From assembly GCA_944472135.2 (NCBI GenBank), contig OX235264.1:125517809-125581808 (forward strand): 64,000 bases of DNA. The letters run 5' to 3'. Made by a program: the position numbers and the translations under genes. The notes under the pieces were generated by a model. It saw only the letters and a list, made by a program, of their open reading frames with translations. It was not told the origin of the DNA and did not search any database. Shown in pieces: positions 1 through 11,800 of this stretch. The DNA is from Trichobilharzia regenti. Its lineage: Eukaryota > Platyhelminthes > Trematoda > Strigeidida > Schistosomatidae. Each line of letters begins with the position of its first letter. Position 1 is the first letter of the stretch.

Positions 1-47
1 GAATCAAGCTGTATTCAAAAATAATAAAAAATAATAATAAAAGAGGA
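1..47 (+). repeat. 3' tail of a tRNA-derived SINE (family S1)
   Basis: The window opens inside the tail of the SINE seen whole at 20750, 21513, 22994, 31494 and 34256. The shared end GAATCAAGCTGTA is followed by an A/T-rich tail. The tRNA-like head lies outside the window. Confidence 0.75.
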
Positions 48-208
48 CAGAGCAAACTGCTGAACAGTTCACACGCCTTTTGGTCGACGGCCAACAGGAT
101 ATCACGTCTACGCCAGAGATGGCTTAAGTTGGGGTATGCCAAACGAGCCTTCTGTATCCATGCTAAGATTTCGTCAGCAATCAGCTTGTTGGGACTGATG
201 TGAAGTGG

Positions 209-490
209 TCAACATGCTCCACCAACCGCTTCACTCCTGCCTATCATTAAGCTAGTAGTCAATGCAGTCCATTCCTGTAGCATTATCTTGCATTTGACAA
301 GAGGAGCAAATCGCATACCAAACATTTGCAGATTGCAGCTCAAGGTGTTCAGAATACTCTGCATTTTGTCAGCGTCTTTACCTAGAACTTGGAACCAGTC
401 AAAAACGGACTTATCCGCCCTAACTCTCACTGTTATCCCTACACCTGCGAGTCCTCGCGAACTAAGTGAGGAGTCTCCCGGCACCTCCAA
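209..490 (-). pseudogene. EN-RT deletion fusion within RTE-B
   Basis: One open frame crosses the deletion junction. The first part (SSRGLAGVGITVRVRADKS) is endonuclease. From about residue 37 it is RT downstream of the catalytic motif (GKDADKMQSILNTLS, then MFGMRFAP). The same RT stretch is seen with its natural upstream YADD-type motif at 13650-13830 and 42890-43100. It is a remnant, not a functional protein. Confidence 0.65.
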
Positions 491-963
491 GGTGAATTTT
501 GCAGATCCACTTAGTTGGCCGGGTGGGTTAAGTGAGTAACCACACTCCAGGCTTGTATGCGTGACTCCGAACCCAACATATATCCATTACTCGAGATGTC
601 AGAGTGCTGGCTAGTGATGCTTGTTGTCCGTTTTTGCGAAGGTTCCTGACGTTAAATGCTCCAATATGAAGTTGGCCACGTAGCATTAAGAGGTTCTCGG
701 GAGTGTTTTCTGACTCTTATTGTTATTTGTGGTCACAGAATGGAATGAAGGTAACTGACTAGCCTGCAGAATAGTACTGACAAAAGTAGGGAAGCAAGAT
801 GATGATGACAGGGATAAAGGATGATCAGGAGGGCTTCATATGTTTTTGGAAGTGTGTGGGTGACTGTTACTTTCCGACTTTGCCCGCACCGATGAAGTTG
901 ATTTTTTCTTTGGGTACCTGAAAGAGAAAGAGCATCCAATGTTGCGTGACTGCGGAGCCCAGA

Positions 964-1549
964 GGAGAATTTTTAATTTTTTTAAAAATTCTTTTTGATT
1001 TACAGCTTGATTCCACACCGTATTTCCGGTACAAGTGTGGAATATTCAGCATCTCTGTCTGTCTGTTTTCGACATAGAACTTTGCACAAATGTGCGGAAG
1101 TTCAAGTCGCCACATTCCGTGTAGCACGCGAAGCAAGAGAAGAAAGTACAAGAAAAGCATAATAGAAACAGTGAGCAGAGGTGTGAGACAAAGGAGTAAT
1201 AAAGAAATACAAAACAGTTTCATTGGAGATCATAAGTCACAAGGAGTGGATGCATCTGCGCCACTGAGAACGATTTTGGGCCATGTCACCAATTGTTTCC
1301 AACCATAGATTTTTACCGTCCCGAGGACCCCAGCCTGGAAGTCTACACCTTTCTACGTGGCTTAGACCAACTGTTGTGGATTTCATTGACTGATGCCAAG
1401 TTTTTGTTTGACCGCCGCTAGCTTTCAGCATGGATATCGGTAGCCCATATTTCGAAGGCCGACCATAGATATCAGATGTGCGTCGGCAGGGGGTCCAACC
1501 TCGGACCATGTGCATGGTCGGTGAAAGTATTAACCACTGTGCCACCGAT
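964..1549 (-). repeat. S1 SINE, split by an RTE-B insertion
   Basis: The tail half is at 964-1052 and the tRNA-like head at 1424-1549 (minus-strand box A region near CACTGTGCCACCGA). Together they rebuild the S1 order seen elsewhere. GCCCAGA occurs on both outer edges (957-963, 1550-1556) and is a plausible SINE target duplication inside the RTE-B leader. Confidence 0.7.
1053..1423 (-). mobile_element. 5'-truncated RTE-B 3' end, nested in a SINE
   Basis: Minus-strand RTE-B C-terminal coding remnant plus 3' UTR, ending in the family's terminal CTGTCTGTCTG region. TTCAGCAT flanks it on both sides (1045-1052 and 1424-1431), and in intact S1 copies this sequence occurs once at that place. It is therefore a target duplication, and this insertion is younger than the SINE. 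Confidence 0.8.
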
Positions 1550-2674
1550 GCCCAGATTACTTAATGTCCATTCTTAATTACAAGATTCCTGTTAGCCACA
1601 GGATGTGGGGACTTACAGCTTCCGTGACCTAATTCAGAATAATACACATAATGGCGTAAGGCTGGTCACATACATGACCTGTCTGAACTGGCTTTTAGGT
1701 TTGGTTCCGTATTAGCAAATTAGCTTTGGCCACGGACCACTGTAGGGTAAGTTGGGATGTATAATTTTTGGCGTTGACCTTTTCTAAACCCCTCTGTCTT
1801 CAGAGTTAAGAGATAGGATAGCTGGCATGCAGATCATCTAAAGGAAACAGCTTATTACTGTTATACACCCCAATTCTCTAGCAGTACGACTTCGCCCACA
1901 GGCACCCATCATAGTGTAAAAAATCAACCATTATGCTTTTAGTCTACTCTCTATCCCAACAATCTTTCTGTCATGGTAGGACCTGCAGGAACATTAGTTT
2001 CAAGCAGTCTAGCTTGTTGGGCCATTGAGATATGCAAGCGCGACCACCACGTCAAGGTAGCAGCTATCAGTAGGTTCATTTCTAGAATCCTGTGATGTAC
2101 TTTTAAGGTTTTCATCTTTCCCCCTAATCGTTTCCTTGATATGCTAATGTTTTTTAATACCAAGTCGGCTTGCCAATATTGTTAAGCTTGATGTCTGTTT
2201 AAAATATGTTTTATAGTTAATGTATTCGTTGAGTTTTGTTTTCTGATAAACTAGTCCCAAACTCTTGTCATCTCCCCTTTTTTATTTATTTTGTTTATTT
2301 AATTCTCGTTTGTACTGGTGGATTTTGTAAACTGATACACCGATTTTGCGGTTTTTCACTACTGCGCGTTTTTACTTCACTGATGCGGTATTTGATAGTC
2401 ATTGATGGACGGTTTTTATATTGTATGAGGTGGTTCGCTAAAATTAGAGTTTGTAATTTTAATCAGAGTAACTGCAGTGGTGTTTAAATTTAAGATCTAT
2501 TACTCAAAAGTGGTCTCACTTACCGAAGTGTTACATACTTTGTCTTCAAAGTTTTCAACTTGTGCCTTCTAATGTAAACTTAATAATTATCCATAGTATG
2601 TACTGAAGGCATAGTCTTCCTTTTTTATATATGTATATATATTCAAGTGCTTGTGTATTGTTATCTTTTCTTCC

Positions 2675-2684
2675 AGTGTACATA
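2675..2684 (+). promoter_or_regulatory. Splice acceptor just upstream of the NUP35 ATG
   Basis: A pyrimidine-rich tract (TTATCTTTTCTTCCAG) ends at 2676, only 8 nt before the ATG at 2685. It could be the acceptor of a 5'-UTR intron or a spliced-leader trans-splice site, both common in schistosomes. Sequence alone does not decide between them. Confidence 0.6.
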
Positions 2685-2888
2685 ATGAACGGCGTCACTT
2701 TCAATCATAACGAGCCAATGGCTCTGGGATCTCCTCCAAGTGGAACCACATCTCCAAGTACTTGTCAGTATCTTCCAGGATTTCTCATGAGTGAAAATCC
2801 ACAAATGGCAAATGCACAATCAACTGAATCCAAGATTTCACGTCAAAGTCCTGTTTCTCCTCTGTCTGGGAATGCATATAATATGCTA
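2685..2888 (+). CDS. NUP35: NUP35 exon 1
   Basis: 68 codons starting at the first ATG after the acceptor. The EPMALGSPPS and QYLPGFLM blocks match the conserved N-terminal motif of NUP35. The donor is CTA|GTGAGT, phase 0. Confidence 0.9.
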
Positions 2889-5800
2889 GTGAGTTTTATA
2901 ATCGCCTAATCACACATTTGATAAAAAAAGCTGCTTTTACAATCCGATATCTAAATCACAATGAAATCCTGTCTGTATAAATCGACTAGATTTCAAGGTT
3001 TCGACTATTGTAGGAAGTTAACATTTTTAAAAATACATTCGGAAGTTTTCTTCTCGTTTTGAGGCTCGGCGTAGAAAGTGAGTCTTAATTACAATGTTTT
3101 TAAACATATCGATCCATTACCAGGGGAAAAGTGCAGCTTTGTCTAATGTAGTAAGAATGTAAACAAAATTAAAGGGACAGTCAAATGAAAACATGATTAG
3201 AGTATTTTTTCAGCTGTATTGTGTAGGTAAATAATGAGTATTTGTGGTTGGGTTCTGCCTGACGACGTTAATTAAACTAATAAGTTTCCAGACCGTAGGT
3301 GTCACGAACTTCTTGGAATAATTTGAGCTCCGAGTCAGATTGATTCATTATAAATTATTTAAATTAATCCCAGGGTGTTAAGAAAATCCAAACAAGATAT
3401 TTCTGAACGTTTCGCTGTGTAAGCCATAGCTTTAGAAGATTTATTCGGATTATTATTAATCATCAAAATATATGGTCAAAATTTTTTTTACATAAATTGA
3501 AGTCAGTTTATTGGAAGAGGATTTCATTCACATAAGGAAAGATTGACTTCTGAAGCCTTGCACATTTTAATCACATCGAATGCCATGAACAGGAAAGAAG
3601 GAATAAACTTATCACCTATATGGTGAACTCTTATGAAGCAAGACAGATGAAAAAACAACAAACACTCTATGAGCCTCCATGGTCTTTTCAAAACGTGTAG
3701 TATCATGTTTATCACATGTGAATTCACGTCTTTTCCATATGACAAATAACATGCGTACACACACACACTTATAAAAAACTAATTTTTACATATCAACGAT
3801 AGAAAAATATACACAACAACAATTTGACACTTGGGACATGAGAGCCACCTCTTGCACAACGGGTCATATTAATTATTTAATTGAATTTTAGATTTGCCCG
3901 TCGATTGATTGGACCGAAGTGCTCGGTCTCACTCAGGTTGACATGTCGGCTTCTTTTGCAGATGCTTAGACAATTAAATACTAACTAAAATGCCCATACA
4001 TTGTACAAGAGGTGGCTCTCGTGGCCCAAGTTGTCTAGTGGGTAATGACGCTTTGGCGTTTGAAACTATGGTCACTGGGTTCAAGCCTCACTGTTGGGAA
4101 CATCATCACTCACTGAGAAATGCAGGTACATCCAGCTGACTAGTCCCAAATAGGACGAAATGCGCGTTATTCTGGATTCCACTGCTAGTTACCATCCACC
4201 AGTTAAATATTTATGTAGTTATGATGTAAAGTAAAATTCACTGGGGGGGGGTTACTTACTCTCTGTTTTTATTTAGTTCTCCTTTTGTTAGACTTTCTGT
4301 TTACTCTTTTCTTCAAGTTTTTATGACTGATGTCCTATTTTTAAAATTCTTCATTCTCCACTTTGCTAACCAAGATAAATTACAGTGATTTGGGCTGCTG
4401 TGTAATTTAACCAGTTCTTGTATTTAACTGTCTCTGTGCATTTGTCTTTGATTTAACCTTCTTGATCTTGATTAAGTTAGAGTTCAATGCATAACTATGA
4501 CAACTTAAACTGTTGTACTTCTGTGCAAAGTTCTGTATTGAAACTCACTTCATCAATCAGTCAGTCAGTCGTTTTCAGTGTACATTTAGGATCACTTTTT
4601 CTTTATGTGCGGCTGTGGATTCACCCTGTACGTATGTTAGACATCTCAGACTTTCTATCGAAAGACATAAGACTAACTAACTCCGATTCAATTTTGAATT
4701 GTTCACTTTAACTAAATGTCAATTTTCTATTGAAGGTGAATTGACTGTTTCATATGTTCATATATCAATCGTAGTCATCTACCAAAATCTATTCTGTTAT
4801 AATTTGCTTGTTTACCACCATCCGGTTTAACCGATTGGATTGCGTAAGTTATGCTTATAGACTAAAGCGAAATTTAGTATATAGATAGCAACACTTCTAC
4901 ATTTTGACATGTTAAACACAAAAGCTAACAATAAAACTAATCACAGTGACGTCATAAAAATCAAATTAATAAACCATTTCTAAAGTTAATCCTACTTTAC
5001 TGTAACCTATAAGCTTTGTAAATCCTATGTGCAGCCTAGAGTGTACAAAGTGTGCTCATATTGTGACTAACAGTTCAAATAAAGTGATCCTGATATAGAT
5101 TGCTAATGCTGTTACGTTATTTACTCCGATGGTGGTAGGAGAATCGGTTGGGGGTGGGTGGGTTTCACTACTTTTCTCGCTCAGTGAAATTTATCTGCAA
5201 CTTTGAGTTAGCTGACGTCACCTGAATGATTTGAGCATGAATCTTGTGATATTTGAATATAAAGCAAGAAAAACAGTGGTTTGTGCAGAATAATATGGTA
5301 CCATCATGTATTTCGTTAGCTTCTCATCATCTGCTTACAGTCTAAATAAATTATGGGGTTTACGTACAGAAAAGTTTTAACATACTTGCAAATTTTACAT
5401 GTTGTCAGTTAACAAAAAGTTCCACAATAAGTGAACAGTGCTCATAAAACTGTGCTTATATAGTTTTTACACAGGCAGTTCAAGTTTAAACAAAATAAAT
5501 GAATGCATACAGTTGTAAAGGAGTTGCGTAATAAAGACGAAATATGCGTTAGATACAGAGTGACTTATAAATTAGGTAACAATGTATTGAGTTCAACTGA
5601 AATCATAGAAACAAGAGACAAGCAAAATTACAGATTATAAAAGGGGGTGAGGTCAAAGACAAAGATTACGTAATCAGATGAGAGAATAAAGATATTCAGT
5701 TACCAGGGCAAGAAAAGACTAATAACTGCTTCTTTTTGAACACATAAATCTGGTTTCAAGCGTTTGATGGAAATTGCTTTGGCAAACTTGAGGAGAATGA

Positions 5801-8800
5801 AACTCCTTTGTCTATTGATAATTTTAAAGGATTTCTCCATTTCTACCTCATGACCCGTGTCGAGGAGATGTCTAGTAATAAGGCTACTATGAGAGTTTGT
5901 TCCCTTGAGACGTAGGCTTTTCGGCACATGTTCAGAAAATCGGAGGTGTGCCCTTCCTTCTGTTCTCCCGATGTAACTGCTCCCACAGATACACGTAAAT
6001 TTATGTACACAGTTGGAGTTAACATGAGAAGGGCATCTATCGACTTTCGACTGCGCCGAAAAGCATGTTGTTCGATGGACGGGAACCAACTTAGCTGCAG
6101 GATAGTCTCTGGCTAGCGATGTTCTCAGTCTTCTGTTGACCATTTCTGTAATGTTTTCACCTTTAAAATCCAGTCGACTGAAGACAGACTTTTTTCAACT
6201 GTGATTGGTTTGGTATTTGAGCCTTCACATATTCCATATTTGTTAATGAATCTTTGAAGATAACTGTTGTTTTTCAGCACCTTTTCGAGATTCGTGAATT
6301 CTTCCTCTAGTTTCTCTGCAGAGCATCTTGTGGTACTATGAAAACTTTTCTAATTTATAAAAAGGCCAATTGAGTATCGTCTTATTGACCAACTTTTTTA
6401 CCTGACTTTCTAACCTAACACTTCAACGTACTACTTGATATTTCCTTTTATTTGTCTGTAAAGTTGTAGCCTATCGCATTTCAAGTCGTTTGTGTCAATC
6501 AGTAGGTCTTGGGTTCTAAAGTATAAACATTCAGTAGGATATTATGACCTAGATCTTACACTTGGTGTACTTCAGAGTTGAATGTGTAAATTTTGATTGG
6601 ATTAAAGACTACTGGCAATCAGTCAGTCAGTTCTCATATTCACTGTGTAAACGTGTAGAGTAGCAAGGTATTCACCTCTGTCGAAGATATCATCTCAAAT
6701 AATGATTATATATTCTGCTTTCTTAGGCTTCTTCAGCATTGGTGTAGGAGGAGAGAAATGTTGTGTAGTAGAGTCTTGAAGACCACTTGGTCAATGATTA
6801 AAATCAATTTCTTCTGACGTAGTCTTCGTTAGTACTTACATCCGATATCCTGGAATACCATGGTATGGTAAATACTTTATGCTAAGCATTTAAAGGGAAT
6901 ATATTTTTTGGGTTTGTACTCATTTCTTTCTGTGATAGCTTATTTTATACTTTTATTGCATTATTTTTAGGCTCCTCAACATAATGTAAATAAATTGCAA
7001 CCAAGATTTATGAGTCAAGCGCAGGATACAGTTGCACGTCGTTTAACATCACCTCCAATACGAAGTATGTGGTCGTCTGTTAATGCTACTTGTGTTCCTG
7101 CTAAAAACACATCAGATAATTTTGGCGGTGTAAAACACAGTACACCAATTCCTGCTGTTGGCACACCAGTAAATCCATCAATGAAAAGGTTGGGAACTGC
7201 AAGCCCATTTCAGTCACCCGGTGATCCAAATTTCCATCGTACTCCTTTGCATAATATTGGAAATAATTCTACCTCTTTCGTTGGATCTCCACTGCACAAT
7301 AATAACAGTATGACAGGGAATCCAAATGATGATTTGGTTAATAAGCAAGAGGGTTTGATAACGCCTAATCGTTTAGCTGAAGCACTGCTTACACATCAAA
7401 GGTAATTATTGACTGAGCCCTTCATATTTACTCGTCACATTCTATTGCTCGTTAAAACGATTAAGCTGACTTCGGACCGACTTAAAACTCTGACACCATC
7501 GAATAATCACACTGCTGCGTGGTAATGATTTAAGGTTTCTACAATGCCATGGATATATGCGTGGATTGCTTTATCTATTTCATCAATTTATGTTGCTTTA
7601 GTTGTAAAGTTACTTTTTACACCTGAGGTTGATTAGAAATAGCGAAAAAATACCTATGTGTTAGTTGGCTCCTGATTAGTATATTTTTGATTTGGTTGTG
7701 TTCTCTGAAGTGGTTGATTTAATTACGAAGCCTTCATTGTCTCCCTCCCCCCTCCTAGAAAACTTCAGCGCATCCTCTAACATGAAGTGAGTAAACTTAT
7801 TTGAATTCTCCATGAATGATGCTTCGCATATGCCAGTTTACGCCGTCTCTGGCGTAAACGTAATATCCGGCTGGCTATCGACCCAAGGGCGGGTGTACTG
7901 CTCATCAGTCCGCTCCATCTCCCTTATAGCTGTGAGACGTGGCCATTGAAACTGGAAGACATGAAAAGCTCGGCTAGCTGTCTTTGATCATAAGGTGCCT
8001 GCGCTCTATCTCCCATGTGACAAGTGGTATAGTGAGGTGGGCAATATTGAGGTTAGGCGTCGAGTTCTAGGTAGGTGGGGGGAAATCAATCGACGAGGCT
8101 GTGAAATTACATCGACTGAGATGGTTAGGACATGTGTTACGTATGCCTAGTCATCGCCTTCCTCGACGGGGAGTATTAGCTGATATAGGGTCAGGCTGAA
8201 AAAGAACTAGCGGTGGTCAAACCAAAACATGGCCTCATCAGTGGATGAAATCCACAACAGTTAGTTTAAGCCACGTAAGAAGATGTAGACTTCCTGGTTG
8301 GGTCCTCGGGACGGTAAAAACCAATGGTTGAAAACAGTTGGTGATATGGCTCAAAATCGTTCTCAATGGCTGGCACAAATGCATCCACTCCTTGTGACTT
8401 GTGATTTCCAATGAAACTGTTTTGTTCTTCATTATTACTATTCTTTTTTCTCACACCTCTGTTTACTGTCTCTATTATGCATTTCTTCTAGTTTCTTCTC
8501 TTGGTTTGTGTGCTACAAGAAGGGCATGTGGCGACTTGAACTGCTGCACATATGTGTAAAGTTCTATGTCGGAAACAGACAGACATGAATGCTGATATAA
8601 TTATATTTCCTGACAACTATTGTCATGATCGGCTATTAAGTGACATCTTTATTGATTTGGAATTCATTTTTGTCATGTGATTTATTTTCCATTAGTTGGT
8701 AAATTTGATCAATGATCAAATGATGAAACGAAAGATGAGTTCTACCGAAAGCTGTCTAGTTTGCTGCGAAAGGCCGAAAGCTCAGATGTAGTCGTTCTAG

Positions 8801-11800
8801 TTGGTGACTTTAACGCTCAAGTAGGGAAATTGTGTCATTCTGAGAAGGATGTCGGTGGCACCTATGGAGCTCCGTGCCAGCGAACCGACAACGGTGACCG
8901 TCTCCTACAGTTCTGCTCTGATAATCATTTGTTTCTTGTAAGCACTAACTTTAAACACAAGGAGAGACACTGTTTAACCTGGCGACCCCCATCATCAAAC
9001 CAACGCTGGACACAAATAGACCACATAGCAATAAGCTATCGTTGGCGTGGGTCGGTAGGAGATTGTCGCTCCTTTTGGAACACGTGTGTAGATACCGATC
9101 ACGCACTGGTCCGGGCTCGTGTGTGCTTACGACTGAACGGACGTAGGAAACAGCTGGCGGTAAAACCATCACGTCCCCAGCTCGATCAGGAAACTAAATC
9201 CCTATTTGAGGAAGAACTAGCTAAACACATCTGAATTCGACAGCTGTGCTCACCCTGGAGAAGCCTGGAAGAATATTCAGTCAGCTATAGATACAGCTGT
9301 AAAAGCTGTGAATAAGGCAAATCCAAAGGTGAGTAAAAACCACTGGATTTCGACTGCCTCATCCGAACTGATAGATGCTAGAAGACTTATTCCGGCGAGC
9401 TCCGAATTCAATGAGGAGCGAAAGCTGCACAAAAGGAAACTTACTAAAAGTCTCCGCAAGGACCGTGAACAGTGGTGGCTGACAAAGGCGAAAGAGATGG
9501 AAAAAGCATCGGCGATAGGCAACACTAGGCAACTCTTTAGACTCATCAGGGAAACGGGTGGGAGAAGGCAAATCATAAGTGAGACTATTTCTGAGAAAAA
9601 TGGCTCCTTAATTAGCTCTCAGGATAGACGCCTTGAACGCTGGAAAGAACACTTTGAGGGACAATTTAACTTGCCTACAGCCACACTGAACCTCCCCGCC
9701 ATCCACCACACCCGAATGGGATATAGACACTGGTCCGCCGTCTGTAAGTGAGGTCACAAAAGCTATCAGTAATTTGAAACGAGGCAAAGCGGCAGGACCC
9801 GACGGAATTATTCCGGAGGTGTTTAAATATGGGGGTGACATACTAGTTTGTAGATTAACTGAGGTACTAGGCAAAGTCTGGGAATCAGAGACAGTTCCAT
9901 CAGACTGGGGTAAGTCACTTATTATACCGATATTCAAGAAGGGAAACAAGTCCTCGTGTGATAATCATAGGGGGATCAGCCTAACGAACATAGTCTCTAA
10001 AATCCTAGGCTCAGTAATCATGCATAGACTAAGCAGAACTCGGGAGGAACAGACAAGGGAAAATCAAGCAGGCTTTAGACCAGGTAGAGGGTGCATAGAT
10101 CATATCTTCACTCTTCGACAGATTCTAGAACATAGACACACTTTTCGGCGTCCAACAATTGTCATATTTCTTGACTTGAAGGCGGCCTTCGACTCCGTGG
10201 ATCGAAAGGTACTATGGCAATGTCTGACTGTGAAGGGAGTGCCAAGAAAGTACATTGCACTAATCAAGGCACTCTATTCAAACTCACGTAGTCGTGTAAG
10301 GGCTTATGGGGAATTGTCATCTGAATTGATAACAACCAGTGGTGTCCGACAGGGATGTACATTATCCCCATTCCCGTTTAACTTCATCATAGATATGCTA
10401 ATGGAAGTACCCTCTGGTTTCATAAGGTAAGTAATGTTGACGTTAGGCGTAGAGTGTTGGACAAAGAAGGAAAATCAATCGACGAGGCTATAAAGTTACA
10501 TAGATTGAGATGGCTAGGTCACGTGCTGCGCATGCCTATCCATCGCCTCCCCCGACGGGCATTACTAGCTGATATAGGCGGTGCAGGTTGGAAAAGAGTA
10601 AGTGGTAGCCAAACAAAAACATGGCATTAATACATGAAATCCTTGACAGTTAAACTGAGTCAGGTAGGGAGATGCAGACTTCCGGGTTGGGGCCCTCGGG
10701 ACTCTAGGAATCAATGGCTGGAGACAATAGGTGACATGACTCAAAATCGTTGTCAGTGGCGCAGATATATTCAGTCTCTGTAATCTTCCAATCTTCCAAT
10801 CAAGATACTTAAAGCTGGGAAAACACCGGGACCAGATGGAATCCCAGCAGAGGCTTTGAAAATAGACCCAGAGACAACAGCGGACTTGATGACACCACTG
10901 CTGGAGAAGGTGTGGAAAGAGGGCAAAGTACCCGAGGATTGGAAGAACAGCTACTTATTCAAACTTCCAAAGAAAGGAGACTTAAGTCAATGTAAAAACT
11001 GGCGTGGAATTATGCTTCTGTCCATTCCAAGCAAGATACTAAGTCGCATCATCCTAGAGAGAATCAAACAAGCCCTAGATGGAAAACTTCGTCCGGAACA
11101 GGCTGGATTCAGGAGAAACAAATCATGTATTGATCAAATCGCCACTCTACGGATCATCATTGAACAAAGCTTGGAATGGCAGTCACCTCTCTATCTCAAC
11201 TTCATCGACTTTGAAAAGGCCTTCGACAGCGTCGATCGAGAGGTCATTTGGAAACTACTTCGCTACTACGGGGTGCCATCGACAATTATACACCTCATCC
11301 AACAGTTATACGACAATGCTGCATGCCAAGTAATCCACAACGGGAAACTTACGGAAGCCTTCGAAGTGAGGACGGGAGTGAGGCAAGGCTGTCTACTATC
11401 ACCAATGATCTTCCTGATTGCAATTGATTGGATAATGCGACAGACAACGGCAACCAACGAGGGAACAGGCATAAAATGGACTGACACAAAAGACTTGGAG
11501 GATCTGGATTTCGCCGATGATATATGTCTGATTTCCCATAAACTGGAAGATATGCAAGTGAAAAGTAACAAGTTGGCAGAAGAAGCATCAAAGATAGGAC
11601 TTCACGTGAACATAGATAAAACAGAGATAATGAAGATTCCTAGCCAACATCAACAGCAACACCAACAGACCACAATAAGCATAAATGGGAAGAGCCTGAA
11701 AGAAACAACCTCCTTCACCTACCTGGGAAGCATCGTCTCAACTACAGGCGGAACTGACGAGGACATCAAAGCCAGAATCGGAAAAGCAAGACAAGCTTTC

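Larger units (their letters stand above)
46..2072 (-). mobile_element. RTE-B non-LTR retrotransposon, internally deleted, with nested SINE and RTE-B
   Basis: Read on the minus strand from 2072 down, this is the RTE-B 5' leader (also at 32689-33227), the start of an APE-type endonuclease (LHIGAFNVRNL at about 640-700), then an abrupt join near 395 to the reverse-transcriptase palm/thumb (KMQSILNTLS). Most of the endonuclease and the RT fingers are missing, so this copy is dead. The leader is interrupted by a SINE at 964-1549. Sequence at 1556-1655 is absent from the other leader copy, so that part is not explained. Confidence 0.7.

Noticed and set aside
5700..6143. A host GIY-YIG nuclease
   Set aside because: The RT remnants upstream and four similar broken copies in the window identify Penelope-like elements.
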